DNA of 64,000 nt, from the NCBI RefSeq assembly GCF_023516595.1, contig NZ_JAMGBG010000074.1:20046-84045 (forward strand), in the 5' to 3' direction. Source of the stretch: Streptomyces neyagawaensis (GTDB lineage Bacteria; Actinomycetota; Actinomycetes; Streptomycetales; Streptomycetaceae). The stretch's first letter is position 1. Each line of letters opens with the position of its first letter. The notes under the pieces are model-generated. The model was not told where the DNA came from. It ran no database searches and saw nothing but the letters and a program-made list of their open reading frames with translations. The translations under genes were made by a program, and so were the position numbers. Positions 57,146 through 64,000 of this stretch are shown piece after piece.

Positions 57146-58134
57146 TGTGCTCGCTCCCCCATCAGACCGGCCGCGCCCTTGGCGAGCATCTCGGCCGCGA
57201 GTTCACGGCCGAGCGCCATTGCCTGGTCGTGCGTCTCGGGCACGGGACCGGTGGTGGACAGCTGCACCAGCGTCGAGCCGTCGGTCGTGCCGACGACGCC
57301 GCGCAGGCGCATCTCCTTGACAGTCTGCCCGTCGGCCAGAAGGTCGGCGAACGCACCCACCGGGGCGCTGCAACCGGCCTCCAGGGCGGCGAGCAGGGAC
57401 CGCTCGGCGGTCACGGCGGCCCGCGTGAACGGGTCGTCGAGTTCACCGAGCGCGGCGACCAGCGACGCGTTGTCCGCGACGCATTCGATCGCCAGTGCCC
57501 CCTGGCCGGGGGCGGGCAGAACCGTGTCGACCGACAGGAAGTCGGTCACCTCGTCGATCCGGCCGATCCGGTTCAGTCCGGCGGCGGCCAGCACGACGGC
57601 GTCCAGCTCACCCTTCCGCACGTATCCGATCCGGGTGTCTACGTTCCCGCGGATCGGCACCGTCTCGATCGTCAGGCCGTGGCTGCGCGCGTACGCGTTC
57701 AGCTGGGCCATCCGCCGCGGCGAGCCGGTGCCCACGCGGGCGCCGTCCGGCAGCTGGGCGAAAGTCAGGCCGTCGCGGGCGACCAGCACGTCCCGCGCGT
57801 CCTCGCGCAGCGGTACGGCGGCCAGCGCCAGCTCGGCGGGCTGCGCGGTCGGCAGGTCCTTGAGGGAGTGCACGGCGAAGTCGACGTCGCCGCGCAGCAG
57901 CGCCTCCCGCAGCGCGGTGACGAAGACGCCCGTGCCGCCGATCTGCGCCAGATGCTCGCGGGAGACGTCGCCGTACGTCGTGATCTCCACGAGTTCGACG
58001 GGCCGCCCGGTCACCTGCCGGACCGCGTCCGCCACCAGCCCGGACTGGGCCATGGCGAGCTTGCTCCGCCTGGTCCCGAGCCGCAGCGGCCCATCGGCTC
58101 GACGCTGGGGCGCCTCACGTGCCTGCTCACTCAT
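57142..58134 (-). CDS. hemC: Porphobilinogen deaminase (hydroxymethylbilane synthase)
   Basis: 330 residues. Polymerises four porphobilinogens into hydroxymethylbilane. LRLGTRRSKLAMAQSGLVADAV, FVTALREALLRGDVDFAVHSLKDLPT, RVGTGSPRRMAQL, RGNVDTRIGYVRKGELDAVVLAAAGLNRI and the dipyrromethane-cofactor Cys in LEAGCSAPVGAFA are all present. Both its start and its stop overlap neighbours (ATGA with hemA, TTGA with hemD), so translation along the operon is coupled. Confidence 0.96.
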   Translation of the reverse strand: MSEQAREAPQRRADGPLRLGTRRSKLAMAQSGLVADAVRQVTGRPVELVEITTYGDVSREHLAQIGGTGVFVTALREALLRGDVDFAVHSLKDLPTAQPAELALAAVPLREDARDVLVARDGLTFAQLPDGARVGTGSPRRMAQLNAYARSHGLTIETVPIRGNVDTRIGYVRKGELDAVVLAAAGLNRIGRIDEVTDFLSVDTVLPAPGQGALAIECVADNASLVAALGELDDPFTRAAVTAERSLLAALEAGCSAPVGAFADLLADGQTVKEMRLRGVVGTTDGSTLVQLSTTGPVPETHDQAMALGRELAAEMLAKGAAGLMGERAH

Positions 58135-59855
58135 GATCGCCCTCGGTTCTCGGCGTTCTCTTGGCTGTCATCGGCCCGGGACACGGCGGCGACCGTCTCC
58201 TGGTCCAGGTCGAACAGGGTCCGCAGCGCGTCCGCGTACCCGGCGCCGCCGGGTTCGGCCGCGAGCTGCTTGACCCGTACGGTCGGCGCGTGCAGCAGCT
58301 TGTCGACGACGCGCCGCACGGTCTGGGTGATCTCGCCGCGGTGCTTGTCGTCGAGGCCGGGCAACCGGCCCTCCAGGCGGGCGATCTCGCTCGCGACGAC
58401 ATCCGCGGCCATGGCGCGCAGCGCCACGACGGTGGGGGTGATGTGCGCGGCCCGCTGGGCGGCGCCGAAGGCGGCCACCTCGTCCGAAACGATCCTCCGC
58501 ACCATGTCCACGTCGGCGGCCATCGGCGCGTCGGCGGAGGCCTCGGCGAGGGACTCGATGTCGACCAGGCGGACACCGGGCAGCCGGTGCGCGGCCGCGT
58601 CGATGTCCCGCGGCATGGCCAGGTCCAGCAGCGCGAGCACGGGCTCGGGCCGGGGCGCCTCGACGACCGGCTCGGGTCGGCGCAGTTCGGTGATCCGGCC
58701 GGTGACGGCGAAGGTCGCGGCGAGCGCGGCGATCAGCTCGGCGTCGGCGGCGGGTGTGCGGCGGGCGGCGGTGCGCCGGTCGACGGTCGCGTTGTCGACC
58801 CAGGCGGCGTGCTGCTCCAGCGTCGCCGCGTCCATCCCGGCGACCGCGGCCTCGCCGTGCACGGAGAAGCCTCCGCCCTGGACGGCGGGGAGGTCGAGCG
58901 GACAGTCCTCGTCGGTGCCGATGGACGTCGGCGGCAGCACGGGCCGTATGCCGCCCCGCGCGTCCGCGCGCTGGTCGGGCCCGGCGGCGGCCGTGCCCTC
59001 GGGCACCCGCCCCTCGACGGCGGCGGCGACGGCGTCGGCGGTCAGAACCAGGCCCGTCGCACCGGTACAGGAGACGACGACATCGGCACGTGTCAGCTCG
59101 GAAGGCACCGATTCCATCGGTACCGCGCGGGCCAGCACGTCCGTTTCGCTCTTTTCACCCTGCTCGGTGAGGATCTGCGCGAGCCGCTCGGCCCGGTCGT
59201 ACGTCCGGTTGGCGACCACGATCTCGGCGACCCCGGCCCGCGCCAGCGTGGCGGCGGCCAGCGACGACATCGACCCGGCGCCGATCACGACGGCCCGCTT
59301 GCCCCGGGCCCACGCCTCGACGGCGCCACCGGCGGTGAACTGCTCCAGACCGAAGGTCACCAGCGACTGTCCGGCCCGGTCGATCCCGGTCTCGGAGTGC
59401 GCCCGCTTGCCGACCCTGAGGGCCTGCTGGAACAGGTCGTTCAGCAGCCGCCCGGCGGTGTGCAGCTCCTGCGCGCGGGCCAGCGAGTCCTTGATCTGCC
59501 CGAGGATCTGCCCCTCGCCCACGACCATGGAGTCCAGGCCGCAGGCCACCGAGAACAGATGGTGGACGGCCCGGTCCTCGTAGTGCACGTACAGGTAGGG
59601 CGTCAGCTCGTCGAGCCCCACCCCGCTGTGCTGGGCGAGCAGCGTGGACAGCTCGGCGACACCGGCGTGGAACTTGTCGACGTCCGCGTACAGCTCGATG
59701 CGGTTGCAGGTGGCGAGGACGGCGGCCTCGGTGGCCGGCTCGGCGGCCACCGTGTCCTGAAGCAACTTGATCTGCGCGTCCAGGGACAGCGCGGCCCGCT
59801 CCAGCACACTCACCGGAGCGCTGCGGTGACTCAGCCCGACGACCAGGAGACTCAT
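58131..59855 (-). CDS. hemA: Glutamyl-tRNA reductase
   Basis: 574 residues from ATG 59855, overlapping the rex stop (ATGA). First step of C5 haem synthesis: reduces glutamyl-tRNA to glutamate semialdehyde with NADPH. Catalytic Cys in VLATCNRIELYADVDKFH; HHLFSVACGLDSMVVGEGQILGQIK; NADP loop VIGAGSMSSLAAATLARAG; VVANRTYDRAERLA; dimerisation domain at the C-terminus. An Ala/Gly/Arg-rich insert of about 110 residues (from EGRVPEGTAAAGPDQRADARGG to RTAARRTPAADAELIAAL) makes it longer than the roughly 420-residue E. coli enzyme, as in other Streptomyces. Confidence 0.95.
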   Translation of the reverse strand: MSLLVVGLSHRSAPVSVLERAALSLDAQIKLLQDTVAAEPATEAAVLATCNRIELYADVDKFHAGVAELSTLLAQHSGVGLDELTPYLYVHYEDRAVHHLFSVACGLDSMVVGEGQILGQIKDSLARAQELHTAGRLLNDLFQQALRVGKRAHSETGIDRAGQSLVTFGLEQFTAGGAVEAWARGKRAVVIGAGSMSSLAAATLARAGVAEIVVANRTYDRAERLAQILTEQGEKSETDVLARAVPMESVPSELTRADVVVSCTGATGLVLTADAVAAAVEGRVPEGTAAAGPDQRADARGGIRPVLPPTSIGTDEDCPLDLPAVQGGGFSVHGEAAVAGMDAATLEQHAAWVDNATVDRRTAARRTPAADAELIAALAATFAVTGRITELRRPEPVVEAPRPEPVLALLDLAMPRDIDAAAHRLPGVRLVDIESLAEASADAPMAADVDMVRRIVSDEVAAFGAAQRAAHITPTVVALRAMAADVVASEIARLEGRLPGLDDKHRGEITQTVRRVVDKLLHAPTVRVKQLAAEPGGAGYADALRTLFDLDQETVAAVSRADDSQENAENRGRS

Positions 59856-60607
59856 GCCGGCATCACGGCGGGGACATCCCCGTCGGGCCCTTTCCCGGAG
59901 TCCTTGGGAGCCAGCGGTACGGCCCCGGGCTCGCCCGCGGCCTCCTCCCCGGCCTTGCGCTGCTCGTGGAAGGCGAGGATCTGCAACTCGATCGAGAGAT
60001 CCACCTTGCGTACGTCGACACCGTCCGGCACGGACAGGACGGTGGGCGCGAAGTTCAGGATGGACGTGACCCCGGCGGCGACGAGCCGGTCGCACACCTG
60101 CTGGGCGGCGCCGGCGGGGGTGGCGATCACGCCGATGGAGACCCCGTTGTCGTCGATGATCTTTTCCAGGTCGTCCGTGTGCTGCACCGGGATGCCCGCG
60201 ACCGGCTTCCCCGCCATCGCCGGGTCGGCGTCTATCAGCGCGGCGACCCGGAACCCACGGGAGGCGAACCCGCCGTAGTTGGCGAGGGCGGCGCCGAGGT
60301 TACCGATACCGACGATCACGACCGGCCAGTCCTGGGTGAGACCCAGCTCACGGGAGATCTGGTAGACGAGGTACTCGACGTCGTAGCCGACGCCCCGCGT
60401 CCCGTACGAACCGAGGTAGGAGAAGTCCTTGCGGAGCTTCGCGGAGTTGACCCCCGCCGCGGCCGCCAGTTCCTCGGATGAAACGGTGGGTACCGAGCGC
60501 TCCGACAGCGCGGTCAAAGCACGGAGGTACAGCGGAAGCCTGGCGACGGTGGCCTCGGGAATCCCTCGGCTGCGGGTCGCCGGTCGGTGAGTTCGGCCAG
60601 TTGCCAC
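59852..60607 (-). CDS. rex: Redox-sensing transcriptional repressor Rex
   Basis: 251 residues from GTG 60607, with AGGAG 5 nt upstream. Winged-helix DNA-binding domain (IPEATVARLPLYLRALTALSERSVPTVSSEELAAAAGVNSAKLRKDFSYLGSYGTRGVGYDVEYL) and a Rossmann NADH domain (VVIVGIGNLGAALANYGGFASRGFRVAALIDADP). Rex leaves DNA when the NADH/NAD ratio rises, de-repressing respiratory and haem genes. In S. coelicolor it controls its own rex-hemACD operon; the same order and an upstream operator are present here. A Gly/Pro/Asp-rich tail closes the protein. Confidence 0.96.
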   Translation of the reverse strand: MATGRTHRPATRSRGIPEATVARLPLYLRALTALSERSVPTVSSEELAAAAGVNSAKLRKDFSYLGSYGTRGVGYDVEYLVYQISRELGLTQDWPVVIVGIGNLGAALANYGGFASRGFRVAALIDADPAMAGKPVAGIPVQHTDDLEKIIDDNGVSIGVIATPAGAAQQVCDRLVAAGVTSILNFAPTVLSVPDGVDVRKVDLSIELQILAFHEQRKAGEEAAGEPGAVPLAPKDSGKGPDGDVPAVMPA

Positions 60608-60683
60608 GGTGCTCCTGCGGGTAGAGCGGGGCTGCGGGCGGTCATGCGTCCCCAGACCGCCCCGTCGACAGCAGGCTATGTCT

Positions 60684-60701
60684 TTGTGAACGCGTGCACA
60701 A
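60684..60701. promoter_or_regulatory. Rex operator (ROP) upstream of rex
   Basis: TTGTGAACGCGTGCACAA, an 18-bp near-palindrome (one mismatched pair), matches the Rex consensus TGTGAAC...TTCACA. It lies 77 bp upstream of the rex GTG in a 317-bp region divergent only from the glutaredoxin stop, and is therefore an autoregulatory site for rex-hemA-hemC-hemD. Nothing else is seen in 60608-60924. Confidence 0.85.
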
Positions 60702-60924
60702 AGATGGTGTCCGATTTGCCCGGCCAACGTGACCGGGGTCACGCACGCCCGACGCGCACGCCCGGAACCGGCACGGACGTGCCTTCGTTCCTCACGCGCC
60801 GCCCAGCTCGGCACCTTGCTCCACGGGGGCAAAACCGCACACTCTCCTCACGAATCCCGCCCCCGAGACCAATCAGCCCGTCGATCCTAAGCGACTTTCT
60901 GGACCACTTGGACTGGCCGGTCAG

Positions 60925-61203
60925 TCACATCTGTGTAAGGGCTTTGCGCAGACGCGCCTCGTCCACCCGCCAGAACGTGTGCTGCGCGCCGTCCACCAGC
61001 ACGACCGGAATCTGCTCCCAGTACGCACGGTGCAGCTCCTCGTCCTGGGTGATGTCCTTCTTCTCCCAGGGCACCCCGAGCTCCCCGCACACCTTCTCGA
61101 TCACTGACTGCGCGTCATCGCACAGATGACACCCCGGCTTGCCGATCAGTGTGACGAGACGCTCCCCCGGATCACGCGACCGTCGCCGAAACATGGCACT
61201 CAT
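60925..61203 (-). CDS. Glutaredoxin-like thiol-disulfide protein
   Basis: 92 residues from ATG 61203 (MSAMFRRRSRDPGERLVTLIGKPGCHLC); ATG 61194 is possible. Thioredoxin fold with the active-site pair C-H-L-C in GKPGCHLCDDAQSVIEKV and the cis-Pro in WEQIPVVLVDGAQHTFWRVDEARLRKAL. Likely a monodomain glutaredoxin/mycoredoxin relative reducing mixed disulfides in the cytoplasm. It is upstream of rex on the same strand (317-bp gap), a conserved Streptomyces position. Confidence 0.85.
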   Translation of the reverse strand: MSAMFRRRSRDPGERLVTLIGKPGCHLCDDAQSVIEKVCGELGVPWEKKDITQDEELHRAYWEQIPVVLVDGAQHTFWRVDEARLRKALTQM

Positions 61204-61361
61204 GCCGCCATTGTCGCAGCGCGGGACGCGCCCCCTCGTCACCCGTTCCGCGCCCCGACACGCCGTACGGACCACCTCTTTAACGACAAGGTCGCGGAGA
61301 GTTCACACCTTGCGAACCTCTCGGCTCCGGAACCACCGAACAGACTGGCTATGCTCACGCC

Positions 61362-62303
61362 ATGGCCGCTCTAGGATGGCTCACTCCTCGTAGGCGCTCC
61401 GCCACGGCACGGAGTGTGTTGGCAGGCGAGGCCTCAGCCGAGGCCGCGCGCAAGTCCTCCCAGGAACTGGAGGACCTCGCTCCCGCGCCCGACACCCCTG
61501 CCGCCGAACCGGAGTTCCCGGTCCTCGGCGACGAGAAGGCCGCGGCCTTCTTCGACCTCGACAACACGGTCATGCAGGGCGCGTCGCTGTTCCACTTCGG
61601 CCGGGGCCTGTACAAGCGGAAGTTCTTCGAGACCCGCGACCTCGCCCGATTCGCCTGGCAGCAGGCGTGGTTCCGGCTCGCGGGCTCCGAGGACCCCGAG
61701 CACATGCAGGACGCCCAGAACTCCGCGCTCTCCATCGTCAAGGGCCACCGCGTCGCCGAACTGACCATCATCGGCGAGGAGATCTACGACGAGTACATGG
61801 CCGAGCGCATCTGGCCGGGCACCCGCGCCCTCGCCCAGGCCCACCTCGACGCCGGCCAGAAGGTGTGGCTGGTGACGGCCGCACCCGTGGAGATCGCCCA
61901 GGTGATCGCCCGCCGCCTCGGTCTGACCGGGGCGCTCGGCACGGTCGCCGAGTCGGTCGACGGCGTCTACACCGGCAAGCTGGTCGGCGAGCCGCTGCAC
62001 GGCCCCGCGAAGGCGGAGGCGGTCCGCGCCCTGGCCGCCGCCGAGGGCCTGGACCTCTCCCGCTGCGCCGCCTACAGCGACAGCCACAACGACATCCCGA
62101 TGCTCTCCCTGGTCGGCCACCCCTACGCGATCAACCCCGACTCCAAGCTCCGCAAGCACGCCCGCTCCATGGACTGGCGGCTGCGCGACTACCGCACGGC
62201 CCGCAAGGCGGCCAAGGTCGGCCTCCCGGCCGCGGCCGGCGTGGGCGCGGTGGCCGGCGGCACGGCCGCCGCGATCGCGCTGCACCGCCGCCGCTACCGC
62301 TGA
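61362..62303 (+). CDS. HAD-IB family phosphatase
   Basis: 313 residues. HAD superfamily subfamily IB: motif I AFFDLDNTVMQGASLFHFGRGLY, motif II VWLVTAAPVEIAQVIARRLGL, Lys of motif III in LHGPAKAEAVRALAAAEGLDL, motif IV CAAYSDSHNDIPMLSLVGHPYAINPDSKL. The SerB/CicA-like signature suggests hydrolysis of a small phosphomonoester. An N-terminal extension of about 55 residues is Ala/Ser/Glu-rich and the C-terminus (AKVGLPAAAGVGAVAGGTAAAIALHRRRYR) could be a membrane helix with a basic end. It precedes bldN, as in other Streptomyces. Confidence 0.88.
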   Translation: MAALGWLTPRRRSATARSVLAGEASAEAARKSSQELEDLAPAPDTPAAEPEFPVLGDEKAAAFFDLDNTVMQGASLFHFGRGLYKRKFFETRDLARFAWQQAWFRLAGSEDPEHMQDAQNSALSIVKGHRVAELTIIGEEIYDEYMAERIWPGTRALAQAHLDAGQKVWLVTAAPVEIAQVIARRLGLTGALGTVAESVDGVYTGKLVGEPLHGPAKAEAVRALAAAEGLDLSRCAAYSDSHNDIPMLSLVGHPYAINPDSKLRKHARSMDWRLRDYRTARKAAKVGLPAAAGVGAVAGGTAAAIALHRRRYR

Positions 62304-62346
62304 TCCACCCGATCGCTCACACCTTTTTTCGACCACACCTTCTTTC

Positions 62347-62382
62347 GAACGCCGGGGGGCGGGAAACCGCCCCCCGGCGTTC
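62347..62382. terminator. Terminator after the HAD phosphatase
   Basis: Perfect 16-bp stem (GAACGCCGGGGGGCGG 62347-62362, complement 62367-62382) with a GAAA tetraloop, 43 bp after the stop. Isolates bldN from read-through. Confidence 0.85.
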
Positions 62383-62497
62383 GGCGTTCCCGCACGCCCG
62401 CACGCATTCCAGCTGCCCTACCCCCGTCGCGCGCCCCTCAGTCGCGCCAACCGCACCCGACCACAACACGCCCCGCACCCAGACGGAACACGAACCC

Positions 62498-62571
62498 AAT
62501 CGATCAACAATCGATCACGCATCGGCACTTGAGCAGCCGTCAATCAGTAACAGAAGCGACGTAATCGATGA
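62498..62571. promoter_or_regulatory. ATCGAT-type repeats upstream of bldN
   Basis: AATCGATCA occurs at 62498-62506 and again at 62509-62517 (11-bp spacing, one helical turn), and AATCGATGA at 62563-62571, all 130-210 bp upstream of the bldN GTG in a markedly AT-richer stretch. These could be binding sites for a developmental regulator. bldN in S. coelicolor is a BldD target, but I cannot match these to that site. The rest of 62304-62704 holds only the terminator and presumed promoter. Confidence 0.4.
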
Positions 62572-62704
62572 TTTGAGCAACTGGGTGTAGCAGTGCCTGC
62601 ACGAAGCGTTATTCTCCTCAAACGCAAACCGGTACCCCTCCGTCGCTACGACGGGTGAATGGTTCCGTACTGCACGTGATGGAAGCTCTGCCTCTGGGAG
62701 TCCC

Positions 62705-63535
62705 GTGTACCCACACGTCGGGGTTGACGCCTCGGGCCTGGCTACGCTGCGCACGACGGTCAACAACCTGTTGCGCGGCTTCGTCCCCACCGCGTACGCC
62801 GTCCCCGCCCTCGCCTCCGCCGCCGCGCCCGTAGGCCCGTGCTACGCACTCGCCGACGGCATTGAACAGGGGTCGGCGCGCAGCGCCGTCGTTGGGGGGC
62901 GGAGGTCGGGTGACGGGCGGGAAGTGGGCAGACGAGGCCGTTCGGGATCCACCGCCACCACCACCCGCCGTCCCGCCGCGGACAGCGACAGCGCCCGCAT
63001 GATGGACCTCGTCGAACGCGCCCAGTCCGGCGAGGCCGACGCCTTCGGTCGCCTGTACGACCAGTACAGCGACACCGTCTACCGCTACATCTACTACCGC
63101 GTGGGCGGCAAGGCGACCGCCGAGGACCTCACCAGTGAGACGTTCCTGCGCGCCCTGCGCCGCATCGGGACGTTCACCTGGCAGGGCCGCGACTTCGGCG
63201 CCTGGCTGGTCACCATCGCCCGCAACCTCGTCGCCGACCACTTCAAGTCCAGCCGCTTCCGGCTGGAGGTCACCACCGGCGAGATGCTCGACGCCAACGA
63301 GGTCGAGCGCTCCCCCGAGGACTCCGTCCTGGAGTCCCTCTCCAACGCCGCCCTCCTCGAGGCCGTACGCCGCCTCAACCCCCAGCAGCAGGAGTGCGTC
63401 ACCCTCCGCTTCCTCCAGGGCCTCTCCGTCGCCGAGACCGCCCGCGTCATGGGCAAGAACGAGGGCGCGATCAAGACCCTCCAGTACCGCGCGGTCCGCA
63501 CCCTCGCCCGCCTCCTGCCGGACGACGCCCGCTGA
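62705..63535 (+). CDS. bldN: Developmental ECF sigma factor BldN (pro-form)
   Basis: 276 residues from GTG 62705, with GGGAG 5 nt upstream. The N-terminal extension MYPHVGVDASGLATLRTT ... FVPTAYAVPALASAA is the pro-sequence peculiar to BldN. Sigma region 2 begins at SARMMDLVERAQSGEADAFGRLYDQYSDTVYRYIYYRVGG and contains TFTWQGRDFGAWLVTIARNLVADHF; region 4 is LNPQQQECVTLRFLQGLSVAETARVMGKNEGAIKTLQYRAVRTL. In S. coelicolor BldN is made as a proprotein, needed for aerial hyphae, drives chaplin/rodlin genes and bldM, and is held by the anti-sigma RsbN encoded next. About 30 extra residues lie between pro-peptide and sigma domain compared with my memory of S. coelicolor BldN. Confidence 0.97.
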   Translation: MYPHVGVDASGLATLRTTVNNLLRGFVPTAYAVPALASAAAPVGPCYALADGIEQGSARSAVVGGRRSGDGREVGRRGRSGSTATTTRRPAADSDSARMMDLVERAQSGEADAFGRLYDQYSDTVYRYIYYRVGGKATAEDLTSETFLRALRRIGTFTWQGRDFGAWLVTIARNLVADHFKSSRFRLEVTTGEMLDANEVERSPEDSVLESLSNAALLEAVRRLNPQQQECVTLRFLQGLSVAETARVMGKNEGAIKTLQYRAVRTLARLLPDDAR

Positions 63536-63672
63536 CCCGCCCGCCCCGGCAGGACCCACCCCGGCGAACCATCGCCGACCCCGCGCCGAACGCTGCGTCC
63601 GGACACACTCGGCGACCTCTAACTCACTATCGGTCGCCTTCTGTTGACTTCTTCGTCGGTTCGCCCTCCGTC

Positions 63673-63701
63673 CGTAACCCAAGTGCCGCACCACTCGTTG
63701 A
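63673..63701 (+). promoter_or_regulatory. Putative sigma-BldN promoter of rsbN
   Basis: CGTAAC (63673-63678) and CGTTGA (63696-63701) with a 17-bp spacer match the -35/-10 boxes of sigma-BldN promoters as described for rsbN in S. coelicolor/S. venezuelae. It sits 131-159 bp upstream of the rsbN GTG within the 296-bp bldN-rsbN gap, giving BldN-driven synthesis of its own inhibitor. Confidence 0.75.
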
Positions 63702-63831
63702 GCGGGATACAGGCTCCCTGTGGTCACGGCTCGGCCGACATCGATCACTCGATCGTGTGCATTGGTCGGGGACGTGCAACCCTCAGGACCCCCTGGGGAG
63801 TCGACCGTCATGACGAGAGGAGGTGCCGCCA

Positions 63832-64000
63832 GTGATCGCGAACGTATCGGCGCACCGGCGGGCGAACGCCTTCGCCCAGGCCCTGGAGGAGCTGTCCGCC
63901 CAGGGCACGGCGGCCGAGCAGCCCGAGGGATCGGCACCGGCCCCGGCAGCGGAACAGACCAACCAGGGACGCCTGTTGACCCTGGCGACCGGTCTCGACG
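63832..64000 (+). CDS. rsbN: Anti-sigma factor RsbN, 3' end beyond window
   Basis: GTG 63832 follows a near-perfect AGGAGGT, 7 nt upstream. The visible 56 residues (VIANVSAHRRANAFAQALEE ... QGRLLTLATGLD) are the cytoplasmic start of RsbN, the membrane-bound anti-sigma factor that holds BldN inactive. Placement directly after bldN and the N-terminal sequence agree. The membrane helix and extracellular part lie beyond the window edge. Confidence 0.85.
   Translation, partial: MIANVSAHRRANAFAQALEELSAQGTAAEQPEGSAPAPAAEQTNQGRLLTLATGLD

Noticed and set aside
1..64000. tRNA, rRNA, transposase, integrase, riboswitch
   Set aside because: No cloverleaf-like, ribosomal, transposase or integrase sequence or known riboswitch motif was recognised on either strand by reading; a dedicated scan could still find a small one.

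Overview
The window is high-GC actinobacterial DNA and almost certainly a Streptomyces chromosome. Codon third positions are nearly all G or C, and GTG and TTG starts are common. It carries the developmental sigma factor bldN followed by the start of rsbN, a rex-hemA-hemC-hemD operon with a Rex operator, a WhiJ-type HTH/DUF397/ATPase triad, DUF2637 and DUF574 proteins, and a class I lysyl-tRNA synthetase divergent from argS. I see no tRNA, rRNA, CRISPR array, integrase or transposase.

Layout. 1-6.4 kb: a cut coiled-coil protein, a MerR-HTH/TOBE protein, a membrane protein, an anti-sigma-type ATPase, a transglutaminase-like protein and an MprAB-like two-component system. 6.6-7.9 kb: a GT4 glycosyltransferase. 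8.0-21.7 kb: a glycan-utilisation locus. Two secreted enzymes (a GH95-type fucosidase with a ricin-type lectin tail and a beta-helix glycosidase with a DNRLRE-like tail) diverge from a LacI regulator, a GH2 beta-galactosidase, a sugar-binding lipoprotein and two permeases. There is no ATPase gene, so a shared one such as MsiK is presumably used. 21.8-27.0 kb: a luciferase-like oxidoreductase, an AraC regulator, a small membrane protein coupled to an SDR, an NTF2-like protein and RtcB RNA ligase. 27.2-34.9 kb: two lipoproteins, a DUF2637 protein, lysS and argS. 34.9-43.4 kb: two tandem secreted paralogues of unknown function, a DUF4253 protein, an aminotransferase, a kinase-like protein, a DUF574 methyltransferase, a membrane-tethered HTH protein and a DUF4232-like lipoprotein. 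43.5-46.5 kb: hemB and an APC permease.

46.5-55.3 kb is the most interesting part, an apparent conflict and regulation island. A tightly coupled operon encodes an EACC1-like protein with a collagen-like tail, a caspase-fold protease and a 626-residue helical protein. Next come a decayed regulator remnant, a 757-residue polymorphic toxin with a restriction-endonuclease-like C-terminus and a probable immunity protein, and then a complete WhiJ-type triad.

55.4-64.0 kb returns to conserved core: hemD, hemC, hemA and rex in one operon joined by 4-nt overlaps and headed by a Rex operator; a glutaredoxin-like gene; a HAD phosphatase; bldN; and the first codons of rsbN behind a promoter matching the sigma-BldN consensus. 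Haem synthesis is thus under redox control by Rex, and bldN-rsbN forms a sigma/anti-sigma feedback pair for aerial development. Strong hairpins sit between most convergent gene pairs, and two copies of a Streptomyces intergenic palindrome flank the 33-37.5 kb segment.
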